Assembly: GCA_002914805.1 (NCBI GenBank)
Contig: JXTB01000394.1
Coordinates: forward strand, 327,639-391,638
Source: Parasponia andersonii
Taxonomy: Eukaryota; Streptophyta; Magnoliopsida; Rosales; Cannabaceae
DNA: 64,000 bases
Direction: 5' to 3'
The notes below the pieces were generated by a model that had not been told where the DNA came from, did no database searches, and saw only the letters and a program-made list of their open reading frames with translations. Positions within the stretch are counted from its first letter, which is position 1. Every line of letters starts with the position of its first letter. The position numbers were made by a program, and so were the translations under genes. Positions 25,401 to 37,172 of the stretch are shown in pieces.

Positions 25401-26639
25401 ATGAATTAATGGGAACACCAAAGGACATTATACAATAATGCCACTTTAGGGTCTTTTAAGATTCATAGAATAATTAAATCTAAGATCTTAGTATTCACTT
25501 TGTGAATTGGTTGATAATTTTGTTCAAATGGTCATTGAGGATAAAATTATCTACAACATTAGTCTTTGATAGAAAGATGGTAACTTAAAAGTAAATATAT
25601 ATCATAGGGGTATTACGGTAATTTCATACATCTAACTACGGTATTGTATAGGGATTTTACATGTGGTATAGAATATGCTAGATGGATCGTTAATCAAGGC
25701 TAGTTGATTAAATCTCTATAAAAAATATTATATTTAATCTAAGAGTACAGTATTCGGCTTTTAGTGGAGTGTCCTCTTTACTAATAATATTTATATAAAT
25801 ACCATAATAAGTGTTATTATGTATTTATCATAATATTGGAGTTTAGATTATTTGAATCCATTAGGTCTTTTGTGTAACTCAGCAAAGCTCATTAATTGGT
25901 TGATAGTATTTATAAAATTAGTTTCATGAAACTGTATAAAATAATGATTCTACATAAAAGTTGATATTTTTATAAATAAGTTACATGAATTGGACATATT
26001 TATAAAAATACACACAAAGCTCAAATCGAAGAACAAACCTAATCCTAGTTGAAATGGGATTAGCAAATTTAGGACTCATGTATATAAGATACACGAGGAG
26101 AAAAACTGCACAATAACTCTATGAGAGTTACACATTAAATATAGGAAAAGAAGAGAGAGAATTTGACCAAAGCTGAGAAAAAGAGGAGAGGAAAAATTTT
26201 CTGCAACCTCACATTCTTATTTCACATCCCGGTATTCTAAAGGATCAAGAAGGTATTGTTGATCATTCTTCAACAAAGAATTCAACTTGGTACCCACTCG
26301 CTTTATCAATCTAGAGGCAGAGCATAGATAAAAAGATCTAAGATTAGAAATTTGATCACCATCAACAAAGAGATCAAAGAGGAGCATGCTACTAGAGGTA
26401 AATCCTAATCTCATCTCTAGGATTTATGCATCTAGATTTGATTTATGCTATACATAATCCTGTATATGATATATATATATTCTATAGTTATAAAAATTAT
26501 TTTCATGAAAATTTTAAAACTTAAATCTGCTAATTTTTCTACTACGTTCATAATATGATCGTGTGTTTCGCGTATTTTCATGTATGTATAATTTTTCCTA
26601 AGTATTAGGTCGATATACCAGCAGTGCGTGTAAATACAA
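22419..26639. other. Gene-poor AT-rich block upstream of TNO1-like gene
   Basis: Begins with the TNO1-like 5' flank: TTTATAAG on the minus strand near 22699 is a possible TATA box. A ~22-nt A run sits at about 22950-22971. From about 23.7 kb the sequence reads like LTR-retrotransposon debris, but I found no paired LTRs, primer-binding site or coding domain. No RNA gene was seen. Confidence 0.4.
25990..26600 (+). promoter_or_regulatory. LTR-like or promoter-like segment with TATA box
   Basis: TATATAAG at 26081-26088 is followed by a purine-rich leader (GAAAAGAAGAGAGAGAA) and then AT-rich DNA. The arrangement resembles the U3-R part of a plant LTR, or a promoter serving the broken coding remnant that starts near 26640. 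No matching second copy was found in the window. Confidence 0.25.
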
Positions 26640-28356
26640 GGTCGAGGTTAGCAGAATGAAAAATGATATCGTTAATGAAGTAAGACAGGTAACAAATGAG
26701 TCGATTGGTGTGTATCGCTCAAATGTGACCGACATTGTTTGAGCAGAACTGGAGAATGTTAAGAATAAAATACTCAAAGATTTTTGAAAAACAGCTTTAA
26801 TGATGGAGGACCCATTTCAGACTGTAGAAGAGATGAGTCAGGGTGGGGAAGAAGATAGTGGAGAGGAAGATGAGGACAACAAAGAAGAATCTGATGGTGG
26901 GGACAATAAAGAAGAGGATAACTTAGAATTTGAGGCTCCCAGTTTCGGTGCAAATGAAATGGAAGCAGACGTGAATCCTTCTGGTCAGAATACAGAGGTT
27001 GTAGAAAAAGAAAATAGTAGTGAATTGAAGTTATTAAAATAAGAGATGCTCAAAAAGATGAAGTGAAAGAGGATAAAATGCCTGTTGTTGGGCACAGTGA
27101 TGCTTACCAGCAATCGCTTAGGAAGTTTATCACCTCACCTGCGAGAATCGTTGGTCCATTTAGTCTTCGATATTCAGTCAAGGAAAATGACTTTGAGATG
27201 GTAGAGTATATATTTTCTAATAATCAGGATATGAGGTATTACGTTATCTTTTACGAGCTAGCTTTGTATTGGCATTCTTGTTTGATGAGGATAATGGTTA
27301 ACAGGTTTATTTATAAATTCTTATTAATTAGTGAGTTTCTGGCTTATTATGGGAAATATGAACTTACACACAAGGATTTTATGTGCACGAAGCCTAGAGA
27401 AGAACTCGACGGATTGGTATGTTCTTTCTACAATTTTATAGGTCATAATCACGTACTTATAGTTCAATTTAGACAAAAAGCTCTTGACCTCTGATCAAGA
27501 CTTCCTTGACACTCATTAAAGTGTTACTTCTAAAAAAATGTACCAAAAAATCCTTTTGGCCCAAATTAGTCTGATTTATGTCATTTTTTCTTCCTCAAAA
27601 GACCATTCGGCTGTTTTGCAATTTTACACTTAATTGTGCGATCATTTTGCTACATCTACTAAAAAGCAGCTATCTTTTAATGGACCTTCAAAATTCGGCC
27701 ATTTGTCTAAGAAGCCCAAATTTTAAATACGGGAATCCACGAAAATTTGAAAAATTGACATAAATAGTAATATTTTGGAATAAAATGACTTTTTTCGTAG
27801 TTTTATAATATTGTGTGACTTTGTGTGATGATAGGTCAAATAATTTGTGACAATTAATTAGTCCTAAAAACGTGATGATTTTAGGGTCACGTGTGTGTGA
27901 CTCTTGTCACAGAGCAATTTTGCACTATTAGAAATATCATTTTTTAAAATACTATTAAAAAAGTTATTTAAATTATTTAAGTCCAAATTACTACTAATCA
28001 GGGCCATCTCCCTAAAAATTTCATTGATTCAGTATGCCTTCTAACTCACCAAATGCAAGTTGGAGACAAAAATTGTAAATAATAACACATAAAATTGCAG
28101 AGAATTGATGAATTTGACATATAAACTTTCTATTCAGCCAAACAGTGGATTTAGCAGAAGCGAATCCCAAAAATACCTGATTACCTGTATAATATGTTCT
28201 CAGTTTAACCAAACAAAAACTCGGGGTGGCCATTGGATTTGTGTAATCATCATTGATAAGATATCATCCAATACTCCCATAGATGAGTATAAGAATCAGG
28301 AGAGTGGGTGGAAATGTTTCAACCATTGGAAGGCAATCAAACCAATTAATAGTTGA
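26640..28356 (+). pseudogene. Broken ULP1-protease-like transposon protein
   Basis: One frame from about 26640 reads a charged, coiled-coil-like stretch with two TGA stops, then an acidic Glu/Asp-rich linker (26840-26930). It breaks at 27042. A second frame (27063-27494) contains YELALYWHSC and an ELTHKDFMCTKPREELDG stretch resembling the 'LKPGEWLxD' entry to ULP1-type SUMO-protease domains. After a gap, 28105-28356 encodes GGHWICVIIID, which fits the catalytic His-Trp motif of that family. An N-terminal acidic region plus a C-terminal ULP1 domain is typical of transposon-borne plant ULP1 genes. The stops, frame break and missing Asp/Cys motifs mark it as dead. No transposase or terminal repeats were seen. 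The assignment rests on two short motifs. Confidence 0.4.
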
Positions 28357-28729
28357 TTTCTATAATTTCTTTTTATTAAGAAATAATTCATTTCTTTCCT
28401 TATGTATATTTTAATGCTGTTATACAATATGCTTATATAAACATCCTTTGTAGACATTACAGATATCAAGTACGAATACTTTTTTAAAAAAAGAAAAATG
28501 AGGAATGATTCTACTTATTACAAATTAAAAGAAAATATATATTGCTACCTAATTTTCATCCCACATTATTAGGAATAATAGATTTTCACATTAATTTTCG
28601 ATGTGACTCTACTTAAGTCAATCCACTTCATCAAGTACGAATACAGCTTTAATTCTTATTTTCTTGTTTATTAGAAAATTATGATAGTATTGTAGCAACT
28701 TGACACAGATATTTTAAAACCTTATTTTG
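28357..28729. other. AT-rich spacer
   Basis: Nothing recognisable. It separates the ULP1-like remnant from the copia remnant. Confidence 0.4.
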
Positions 28730-30201
28730 GCACAGATTCAATTTTTGTTGGGAATGGGCAAAGCTTTATCCATTATAGGTACGGGTAATGCCTTGCTTAA
28801 AACTTCCAAGGTAATCTCCAACTCAAAAATAGTTTAGTTGTGCCTAGACTCAAAAAGAATTTATTATCTGTAATTAGCTCATTTATGATAATTCCTGCAC
28901 CTTTGAATTTAACTATAATGGTTTTATCATTAAGGATCACAAACAACAAATTTTGGCCATAGGACATAGGAAAGGAAATTTGTACACTTTGGAGGAAGGA
29001 TAACTTGACGTGTTTGCTGCAGTAAAGGCGCCTTTTCAGAGACATGGCATGCTCATTTGAGACACCCCAATCTGAAATTTCTTCAAATATTAGAAAAGAA
29101 GAAAGTTATTTATGTTTCTAGTTGGTTAACCAAAAGCACTTTGTGTGCTAGTTGCTAACTTTGAAAACATTGTAAACTTTCTTTCAATAAATCTGATTTC
29201 GTTTCCAATTTTCATTCAGAAAAGATTTATGGTGATTTATGGAGACCTACCCTAATTCTTTCTTCTAAAAAATTTAAGCATTATGTAATCTTTGTAGATG
29301 ATTTTATTCGTTATACTTGGTTGTATCCTTTAAAAAATAAACTTGATTTTCATAATTGCTTTCTCAAATCCTTGTTGAGAAGCATTTTGACAGGAAAAGA
29401 GAATTTTTTTCTAAGTGATGGAGGAAACGAATTCACATCCACTGCCTTTGCAGCTCACTTGAATCAATGCGGCATAGCCCAACAAAATGACCTTATTGAA
29501 CAAAGCATCGACACATCGTAGAAACTGGCTTTACATTACACTTTCATGCTAATTTACCATTGAAGTTTTGGGTAGATGCATTCTTAACTGCTATATATCT
29601 TGTTAATCGTTTACCTTTCTCTTCTATTGGAGAGGAAACTCCACATTTTAAATCTATGGTAAGAATCCTGATTACTCTAGATTATACATTTTTCAATGTT
29701 TTTCTTTTTTAAAACCTCCAGGTTTGCATAAATTTTCAAGAAAACCAATTCCACGTGTATTTTTAGGCTATAATCCTTTGCATAAGTGCTATCATTGTCT
29801 TGATCCTCGTACTCATCATGTTTATCTATTTCGACATACTGTTTTCAATGAAAATTATTTTCCCAGTTTATCCCAAGATAAATGCATGCCTATTGATTCT
29901 CATGATCTTTCATTAACTTCTTTTCCTAATTTTTATAAATGGTTTTCAGAAATATTGGGCACCACTTCAACATGGAACATGTCCAAAATTTCCCAGGATA
30001 GTCCTAAAATTTCTTCATCCAATTCAAATCCATCAACTCAATATCAAAATTTTGATTTTCTATCAGCAAATTCGGAACTTTCAAATCCTACGTCGTCTAC
30101 TTTCCCTTCAGTTACCAATCTCGATGCATCATTAGTTTTGAAAACACATCCAAAAGAAATCATTCCCATTTCAGACCAAAATAATGTTTATACCCTTAGA
30201 T
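28730..30201 (+). pseudogene. Ty1/copia pol remnant (GAG-pre-integrase, integrase)
   Basis: Fragments of a copia polyprotein occur in order but in several frames. They are a protease-proximal piece around 28770-29040, the GAG-pre-integrase motif WHAHLRHPN with a following CASC (29044-29150), integrase with VDDF (29297) and LSDGGNEF (about 29412), and the post-integrase FLGYNPLHKCYHCLDP region (29760-29820). A frameshift near 29500 breaks the frame just after QQND, at the conserved QQN-G-ER motif. Coding similarity stops at about 30201, where a different AT-rich element begins, so reverse transcriptase and RNase H are missing. No LTRs or primer-binding site were identified. The element is truncated and inactive. 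Confidence 0.8.
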
Positions 30202-30540
30202 CATGTTTGATTGGTGGAATAGAATAAGAATAGTAGCGAGAATTATAATAAAATAGAATTTGAATAGAAATAAAAATGATATTATATTATTTGGTTGATT
30301 TAATAGAATAGAATTAGAGAAGATAAATTTAGAGATTGATTTTGGTTAGATAAGATATTTCAAGAAGAAGTATGACATGTTTAGTTTGGTAGAACGAACT
30401 TAAGAATGGAATTATCATTTCTATTTCATTATTTGCTTTGATATTGAATAAAAGAATAATGATTCTTATGGAATCATCATTCCACTATCCATATTTTGGA
30501 AACGTTGTTTCTCTTTTTGTTCTATTAGAACATCTAAAAG
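30202..30540. mobile_element. MITE-like segment truncating the copia remnant
   Basis: It starts TCATGTTTGATTGGTGGAATAG exactly where copia coding ends, and repeats a CATGTTTAGTTTGGTAGAA start at about 30375. The internal GGAATCATCATTCC-type palindromes match the wording of the RGS1 intron element (5322-5644). The right terminus could not be placed. Confidence 0.35.
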
Positions 30541-31639
30541 TAAGGACATTTTGATCCATAAAAAGAGTTGCTATATTGGCACTTTTATTTTTTCACTCCC
30601 AACCTCTTTTCTAAATAAACCCTTCCAAAAATTTTTTTTTTTACGAATATCTATTAAATTTCAATTAAATACAAAAATACCTACTAGTAAATACTAACAA
30701 CATTAATGAGAAAATTTCTATTCTCACCTTCTTAATACTTAACAATCTATTAGTTTTCAAAAACTATTTTTTTTCCTTAAAAAGAAAACCCAACATTCTT
30801 GTCTTCTTCTCCATAATTAAAGGGTTCTTCTTCCTTTTAATTATTGGAATATTTCAATTATTTTTAGAAATCTAACTCCAAGGTTCACATTTGTTTGTAT
30901 CAAAGTTAGCAAATTTTGGGTTTTTTCTCAAAAAAAATTCCATATGAGAGTTCGAATGATCATAACACCCACAGTGACTTGTTGATTATGTTTGTTTGCA
31001 TATGAGTTATAAGACTTCCAGAAATATTAGGGCACGAAATTTGAATCATATTCTATAAATTCTATCAACTTTTTATATGAAAATTATTTTAAATTTGTAG
31101 AATAGAATTCGAATCTTATACTGTACGCGTTTTTATTTTCTGCACATTTTGTATAATTTGTTATATATTAAACTTTAGGAATTTAATTTTTGAACTCCTT
31201 TGTATGTTTAATAGTTTTTTTGATTAGGGTATAGAAGATTTTTCATTGAAGGCACTTTTCAGTTATATGCAAAGGGCCATTAATTAAAAACCAACGCGTT
31301 AAATATACAAAACGTTGATCATGATCTCTTTGTCCCTTTTCTCGTGCTTTAATTTTAATTTGGTTATTAGGGATCAATATTTGAACAACAAGAAAAAAGA
31401 GGAGAATCATTAAACCCGGAAAGAAGCAAATAATAAAACTTTACAAGCAAAATCAATAGCGCAAGATCTAACTTCCATTCTCTCAAACATAAGATAAGCA
31501 AATACGCATCAATAATATTTAAACTAAAAAACATTACCCATTATAACAAAATTAATGATAGCATAAAAATTATTGAAGATTTAACCTTTTTTTTAAATCA
31601 TAAAACTATTGCTCTAAATATTTTTTTTAAAAGGTTCCT

Positions 31640-31960
31640 AAAGAGAATTGAATAAATAACTAGTCAAACTTGGCTACAAGAAGATTCTAAAAAAAATAGA
31701 AATATCTCTTAAGATACATCCAATCACTTCAATCTCAGCAAGAGTGTGAGCTATTATATTCTTATTACAAGAAATATGATTACATATACTACCTCTCACT
31801 AACAGAAAAAACTCCTTCAAAATATATATTAATAAACGCCATAACTGATTTCTCTTCACAACGTCCCTCAATAGACGCCACTGTAGACTCCATTGACGAC
31901 GTCCATTAGTCAATACTAATAGTCTCATCCTAAGCACGAGTTATAAACCCGTAAAATGTC
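31640..31960 (-). pseudogene. Possible RNase-H-like (RVT_3) LINE fragment
   Basis: The minus strand encodes a stretch ending RGSICNHISCNKNIIAHTLA. This resembles the end of the plant RNase-H-like domain, where a 'V.R..N..AH.LA' motif is typical. No upstream reverse transcriptase was found. The match is one motif only, so confidence is low. Flanking 30541-31639 shows no recognisable feature. Confidence 0.3.
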
Positions 31961-34900
31961 AAGCTCAATGATTCCAAGAGAAGATCTTGACATAGTAAAA
32001 TCCTCTAATTCTGGCTCTCGAGAGTTCTAAGTCTAGAAGAATATTAGCAATAAGCCCACAAACATAAATAATAGAAAAAATTCTCTCTAGATCTAAAATG
32101 ATATAGATATAAGGAACAATTATACTAGAAGAAAGAAAAAAAATTATTAAAATAAAACCCAAGACACTATAGATCTAAATCTTGGTGTATAAAGAGTACT
32201 ATAGATCTAGATCTAAATAAACAAATATATTCACAAACAGGAGAATTATTCAGAAAAAACAAAACAAAAAAAAATGAGGAAAAAAAAAAGTTCCCTCCCT
32301 TATAGGGGAAACACCTTCTACTGGAGGAGGAGAGGACGTAGCTTGTGGAGGCTGCTAGAGGGAAGGATCCGCATAAGAAATGGAGAGAAGTAGGTGAGAG
32401 TCCATCCCTCTTTACTCAAAATATTTTTGATTGATAGCGTGTCATTGTAATGTTAACATTTTAATGACGCAGAGTCCTTTGACTTATAAGTCTTATAAAG
32501 AAAAATTGTTAGATTGTAACATTCAAAAGTTTTTACTTTTGTGAGTTTCCTTCAATAGAATTCCTTTTCTTAATAAAAGTAAAAGAATTAAAATATATAT
32601 ATATGAAAGAATAAATAAAAAGCACGATTCAGGCAATATACTTTTGAGCACCTTAGATTTCTGCTAGCACATATTGTTTCTTACATTCAGGACACTCTAA
32701 ATTTCTATAAAAAAAAAAAAAAAAATGAAGATTGGAAATTTGAGTAAGTTAAACCATTGTGTATGTCGTGTTTTTCATACCTTATGTTGCCATTTTTTAG
32801 ATATGACCTCAGTTGATAATTTTACTAATTATTTAATTATGTTATAACATAAATAATACATTGCAATAATAAAAAAGTAAAAATGAGACACTTTAAATTT
32901 TCACTTGGTTAAACTATCTCCTAATAGTCTACGACTAAGGAATTACACATGAAGAAATAAACGTACTAGTAAAATTCAAATAAATACAATCATTAATTGA
33001 TTTATACACATAAAAGACCTCCTCTTTTATTGTCGCAACTTGATTGTATTTCTTTCACCAATGCGTCTAGTGGATATCACTCGACTTTGGTTGATTTTGT
33101 CCTTCTGAAATCCTTTCAGAGTCTTAAAGTCGATTTTTTCCAGAAAACATTCAACACATCTTCCGAAATACTATAATACACGACTAGGACACTATATAAG
33201 TCTAAGAAATGACTAAAAAAACAACATTTCTTTTACAGCCAATAGCCAAATACAAAATGTGTCTCTACCTAAATTTACTTTTAAGTGGCCTTTAAATAGA
33301 GCTTCAAGTCTTCACCAATTAAGTATCTGTAAAATGACATTTAAATATATTTAGTATTGATTAGAAGACTTGCAAAATAGTCAAGTTCGTTTTCAAACTT
33401 AGATAACTAATTTGAGAAATAAATACTGATTCTGTATACATATTGTAATATGAATTTATTAGTACAATCATATTGTAGCATATATGGAAAATACTGTCTT
33501 GAGATAGAAAACATGATTTTACAATATTTTTGACAGATCATAAATCAATTGTAATTAATCAAAAAATCTAGAATTAAGCATAAAACATAAAGGAAGCTGC
33601 CAAACTAATTATTTCAATCATAAACTATTTACTTTAATCACAATCTCGTAATGACTGGTATTTTCTTTATCCAAATGTAAACAGTCTTTCATAGATAAAT
33701 TAGATAAGTACCTAATAATTGTTCTAAAGTACCAAAATCAGTCCATCTACATGATTGATATACAAGATCACATCTAATCAATAAATAATCAAGTAAGTAA
33801 ATATATTTGTCAAGAAATAAAATATTTTAATATCTGTAGTGCAAATATCAATATTAATTATTTTCAAGATATATTCAAGCACTATCGATCAATATGATCA
33901 GATTTTCATAATTAACAATCATCTAATTCATGGTTTATAAGCATATAGTAGACAAATATTGAAATATTAATTAATATGATCAAACTTTCATAATTAACAA
34001 TCATCTAATTCGTAGTTTATAAGCATATAGTAGAAAAATATTGAAAAAATCATCAGATTAAATATTTAGTTACATGTTGTAACATAGAACAGATAAATTA
34101 TTTATATTACATATGCTTTTTCATTTTAAAAATTCAATTGAAATAAATGCTTCTCAATTTAGATATTAGATTGGCAGTTTTTCAAACTGGAAATCATAAA
34201 ACAAAAGAAGCACGAACATGGTTGATCTTGACTAAGTCAGTTCAAAGTATCAAGTGCTCAATATTTTTTTTTAAAAAAGGGTTTTTTGGTCTTTCCCCAA
34301 TGTTAGGAACAACAAATTAAAATTAAAAACTAAAATTAGGAAAAATAAAGAGTTATTTTGAAAATTTGGACTTAGGGGAAGTTTACGGAGCAAGTATCTC
34401 TAACAACACAACAATATCAATAAAATGGGGAATGCCTCTATTTACGTGAATAAAATAATAGTGAAGATAAGTTTTAGCAACATATTTAACATTTTTTTAT
34501 CCTTCATTTTTTCCACTTAAAGTAAAGAAATTTTTCGCGTTCAAAAAAAAAAGTATAGAAAAATTTTTTTCCACTAAGTTTGTTTTAGATGCATAATTAA
34601 AGTCCCATAATTAATGCTTCAGTATATCCTATTACATTTCGTTCTAATGAATTCCTAACCAAGTAACTTAAATAAAATAATTTGCTTCTCGTTTTTTATA
34701 TTGATTACATAAAATGATAGACATTACATAAAATATTAGATATTCTCCGATGTAAATGCTAACTAATGCTATATTTGACATTGAAAAAAAAGAAGCAAAA
34801 TGCTAAATTTGATATGAAATTCAAAAAAAAAAAAGTTTTACTCCAATGCATAATGCTATTTTAAATTTTTTATTTAATTATTAATAAATTAATTGGTATA

Positions 34901-35427
34901 ATTAGTTGAGTATTGAAAAATATGTTAATGATATAAGTAATTAATTTAGTATTGGAAAATATAGATTTTAACATTCTAAAATTATAATTAAGACAACAAA
35001 GTTAAATACCAAATTTCGCATTAAGCTATACTTGATGTTATATTTAACAAAAAGTATAATTATGCAAAATCTAGCACAGCAAATAATATTGTATTGGAGG
35101 AGAATTTTTGTGTTATTTGTCAAATTATGGCATTAGCACAATGAAATAGCACAACAATGGAGATTTTCTTAAATTCCCTAATCAGTTTAAATTAACCTCC
35201 TTCCCATGTAAAAAAAAAAATAGGAAAATTATTGTAAAATGATCTTATATTTGTTAATTTCTTTTCTTTAAAAAAAATATTGAAGCAAAATGTCATATTA
35301 AAGCTCTATATTATTTTTTTTTATCAATATTTTCCTTGAATTTTCGGCACCGATCAATTGATCGCTACCCAATTAAGTTAATCACTTAATCTGGAAAGAT
35401 GGAAAGATTGAAGAGAACTAACTTAAT
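31961..35427. other. AT-rich gene-poor stretch
   Basis: No genes seen. It includes a locally GC-richer patch at 32290-32420 (CTGGAGGAGGAGAGGACG), a short TA run near 32600 and an 82-bp tandem repeat at 33891-34046. Poly(A) and poly(T) tracts are frequent. Confidence 0.4.
33891..34046. repeat. 82-bp tandem repeat, two units
   Basis: AATATGATCA..TTTCATAATTAACAATC starts at 33891 and again at 33973. Both units include CATCTAATTC and TTTATAAGCATATAGTAGA. They are near-identical and noncoding. Confidence 0.85.
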
Positions 35428-36150
35428 TTCCATTAAATAACAATTAACCCCAAAAATCTCTTTAATCAAAATAAAATAAAAAATAAACTGACCTTTCATT
35501 TTTTTTATTTTAAGATTTTATTTTATTTTAATTTGATTCATGATTTCATTTTGGAGAATTTTTCGTTCAATTACTTTTAAAGATATTTTTACGTATATAT
35601 ATATATATATATATATTTATATAGAGGTTGCCAATCCAATAGGTATTTTTTTTTTTTTACCTAAGGATAGGTATTTTTTTTAACCGTTAGATCACCATCT
35701 AATACCGATCCAATGGCTATAATGAAGTGACGTGCATCATTAATGCTCTTTCTTTCTCTTACTTTTTACAATAAAAAAAATGTGCATACTAAATTTTCAT
35801 TGGCCAAATTGATACTTATGCATAAGTAAAAAAAAAAAAAAATACCTACTGGATTGGTGCCCATAAGTTGCTAATCTAATAGGTATTTTTTTATAAGGTA
35901 TATATATATATATATAGGGCACCAATCCAATAGATAATTTCCATTAAATAACGATTAACCCCAAAAATCTCTTTAATCAAAATAAAATAAAAAAAATTAA
36001 CTTTTCATTTTTTTTTATTTTAAGATTTTATTTTATTCTAACTTGATTCATGATTTCATTTTGGAGAATTTTTCATTCAATTACTTTTAAAGATCTTTTT
36101 ACGTGTATATATATATATATATATATTTATATAGAGGTTGCCAATCCAAT
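35428..36150. repeat. Direct duplication, 511-bp offset
   Basis: The stretch from TTCCATTAAATAACAATTAACC (about 35428) through TTTTGGAGAATTTTT and a TA microsatellite to GTTGCCAATCCAATAGG is repeated from about 35939 with few substitutions. The repeat includes the left end of a MITE-like element, so one event duplicated flank plus element. Confidence 0.85.
35627..35861. mobile_element. TA-microsatellite MITE-like element, copy 1
   Basis: The left end GTTGCCAATCCAATAGGTA and right end TACCTACTGGATTGGTGCC are inverted repeats of about 18 bp, bounding ~235 bp. The interior holds CCGTTAGATCACCATCTAAT and CATTGGCCAAATTG. A (TA)n tract lies directly to the left (about 35595-35616). The architecture resembles the rice 'Micron' elements, which sit in TA microsatellites. 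Confidence 0.7.
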
Positions 36151-36371
36151 AGGTATTTTTTTTCTTTACCTATGGGTATGTATATTTTTTTTAGCCGTTG
36201 GATCACTAGACGATGATCCAATGACTATAATAAAGTGTATGAAAAGACGTGCATCATTAATGCTCTCTCTCTTACTTTTTACAATAAAAAAATGTGCATG
36301 CTAAATTTTCATTGGCCAAATTGATACCTACCCATAGGTAAAAAAAAAAAAAATACTCACTGAATTAGTGC

Positions 36372-36373
<2 letters not shown>
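36137..36373. mobile_element. TA-microsatellite MITE-like element, copy 2
   Basis: It has the same left end as copy 1 (GTTGCCAATCCAATAGG) and a right end reading CACTGAATTAGTGCCC. It is ~237 bp, with an interior collinear with copy 1. It is bounded on the left by a TA tract (36104-36126) and on the right by a 39-bp AT tract (36374-36412). Confidence 0.7.

Positions 36374-36412
<39 letters not shown>
36374..36412. repeat. (AT)n microsatellite
   Basis: About 39 bp of uninterrupted AT dinucleotide between two MITE-like copies. Other TA/AT tracts occur at about 35595-35616, 35899-35917, 36104-36126 and 44988-45017. Confidence 0.9.
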
Positions 36413-36413
<1 letters not shown>

Positions 36414-36416
<3 letters not shown>

Positions 36417-36649
36417 CCGATCCAATAGGTTTTTCTTTTTACTTTTACTTAAATATGAGTATCGTTTTGACAAATGAAAATTTATTACGTATATTTTTTT
36501 AAAAAAAAAAATAAAAAAAAATAACATTAATAATATATGACTTTTTATACATTTCATTATAATCGTTAGATTATTATTAGACGGGAATTCAATGACAAAA
36601 AAAAAAAATATCTACTTATCGAAAAAAAAAAATCTATTAAATTGACAAC
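36414..36649. mobile_element. TA-microsatellite MITE-like element, copy 3, inverted
   Basis: It starts GGCACCGATCCAATAGGT and ends TCTATTAAATTGACAAC, again ~236 bp with inverted ends. The interior, read on the minus strand, aligns with copies 1 and 2 (TAATCTAACGATTATAATG; AAATTTTCATTTGTCAAA) but is more diverged. It follows directly on the AT tract at 36374-36412. Confidence 0.55.
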
Positions 36650-37095
36650 TGTATATATTAAATTTCTCTCGTTTAGTCGATAAGAGAAGAAAAGTATGGA
36701 TAGGTGTTAATTGGTTTTAAAAAGGCTATATTATTTTCCAAGTAGTAGTAGACCACGTACCAATAAAAAATAAAAATAAATAAATAAACTACTTCAAAGA
36801 GAAGATCGAGATCACGTGACATACTCCTTTCAAAAAAAACAAAAACACGTGCCATACAAACAAAGTCAATAAAGGACTAATCCCAAAATGGTCAGGCAAA
36901 GTCGTTGGATGGTCCACAAAACTTCTTAATTGGCAGGCAAATACGGAGTGAAAATCATGTCAAAGCCTCACTTTTTTTTTTTTTTTTCTTTGGCCTCTGC
37001 TTTTCAAGCACTCCTACGAAAATGGAGATTCATACATACATAACCCATCACCAAATTAGCCACCTCATGAACCCACACTCCGACAAACCGGTCAC

Positions 37096-37103
37096 TATAA
37101 AAA
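37096..37103 (+). promoter_or_regulatory. TATA box of GDSL esterase gene
   Basis: TATAAAAA preceded by CAC lies 77 bp upstream of the start codon at 37173. That spacing suits a transcription start near 37125 and a short 5'UTR. Confidence 0.55.
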
Positions 37104-37172
37104 TGGCATTTCCAATCCACATTTCTCAGCCAAAAAAAACACCAAAAGGGTACTCGTATCTGACCTTTAAAA

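Noticed and set aside
35428..36660. CRISPR-like or satellite array
   Set aside because: The repeats are three transposon-like elements and one duplication, not evenly spaced identical units, and this is plant nuclear DNA.
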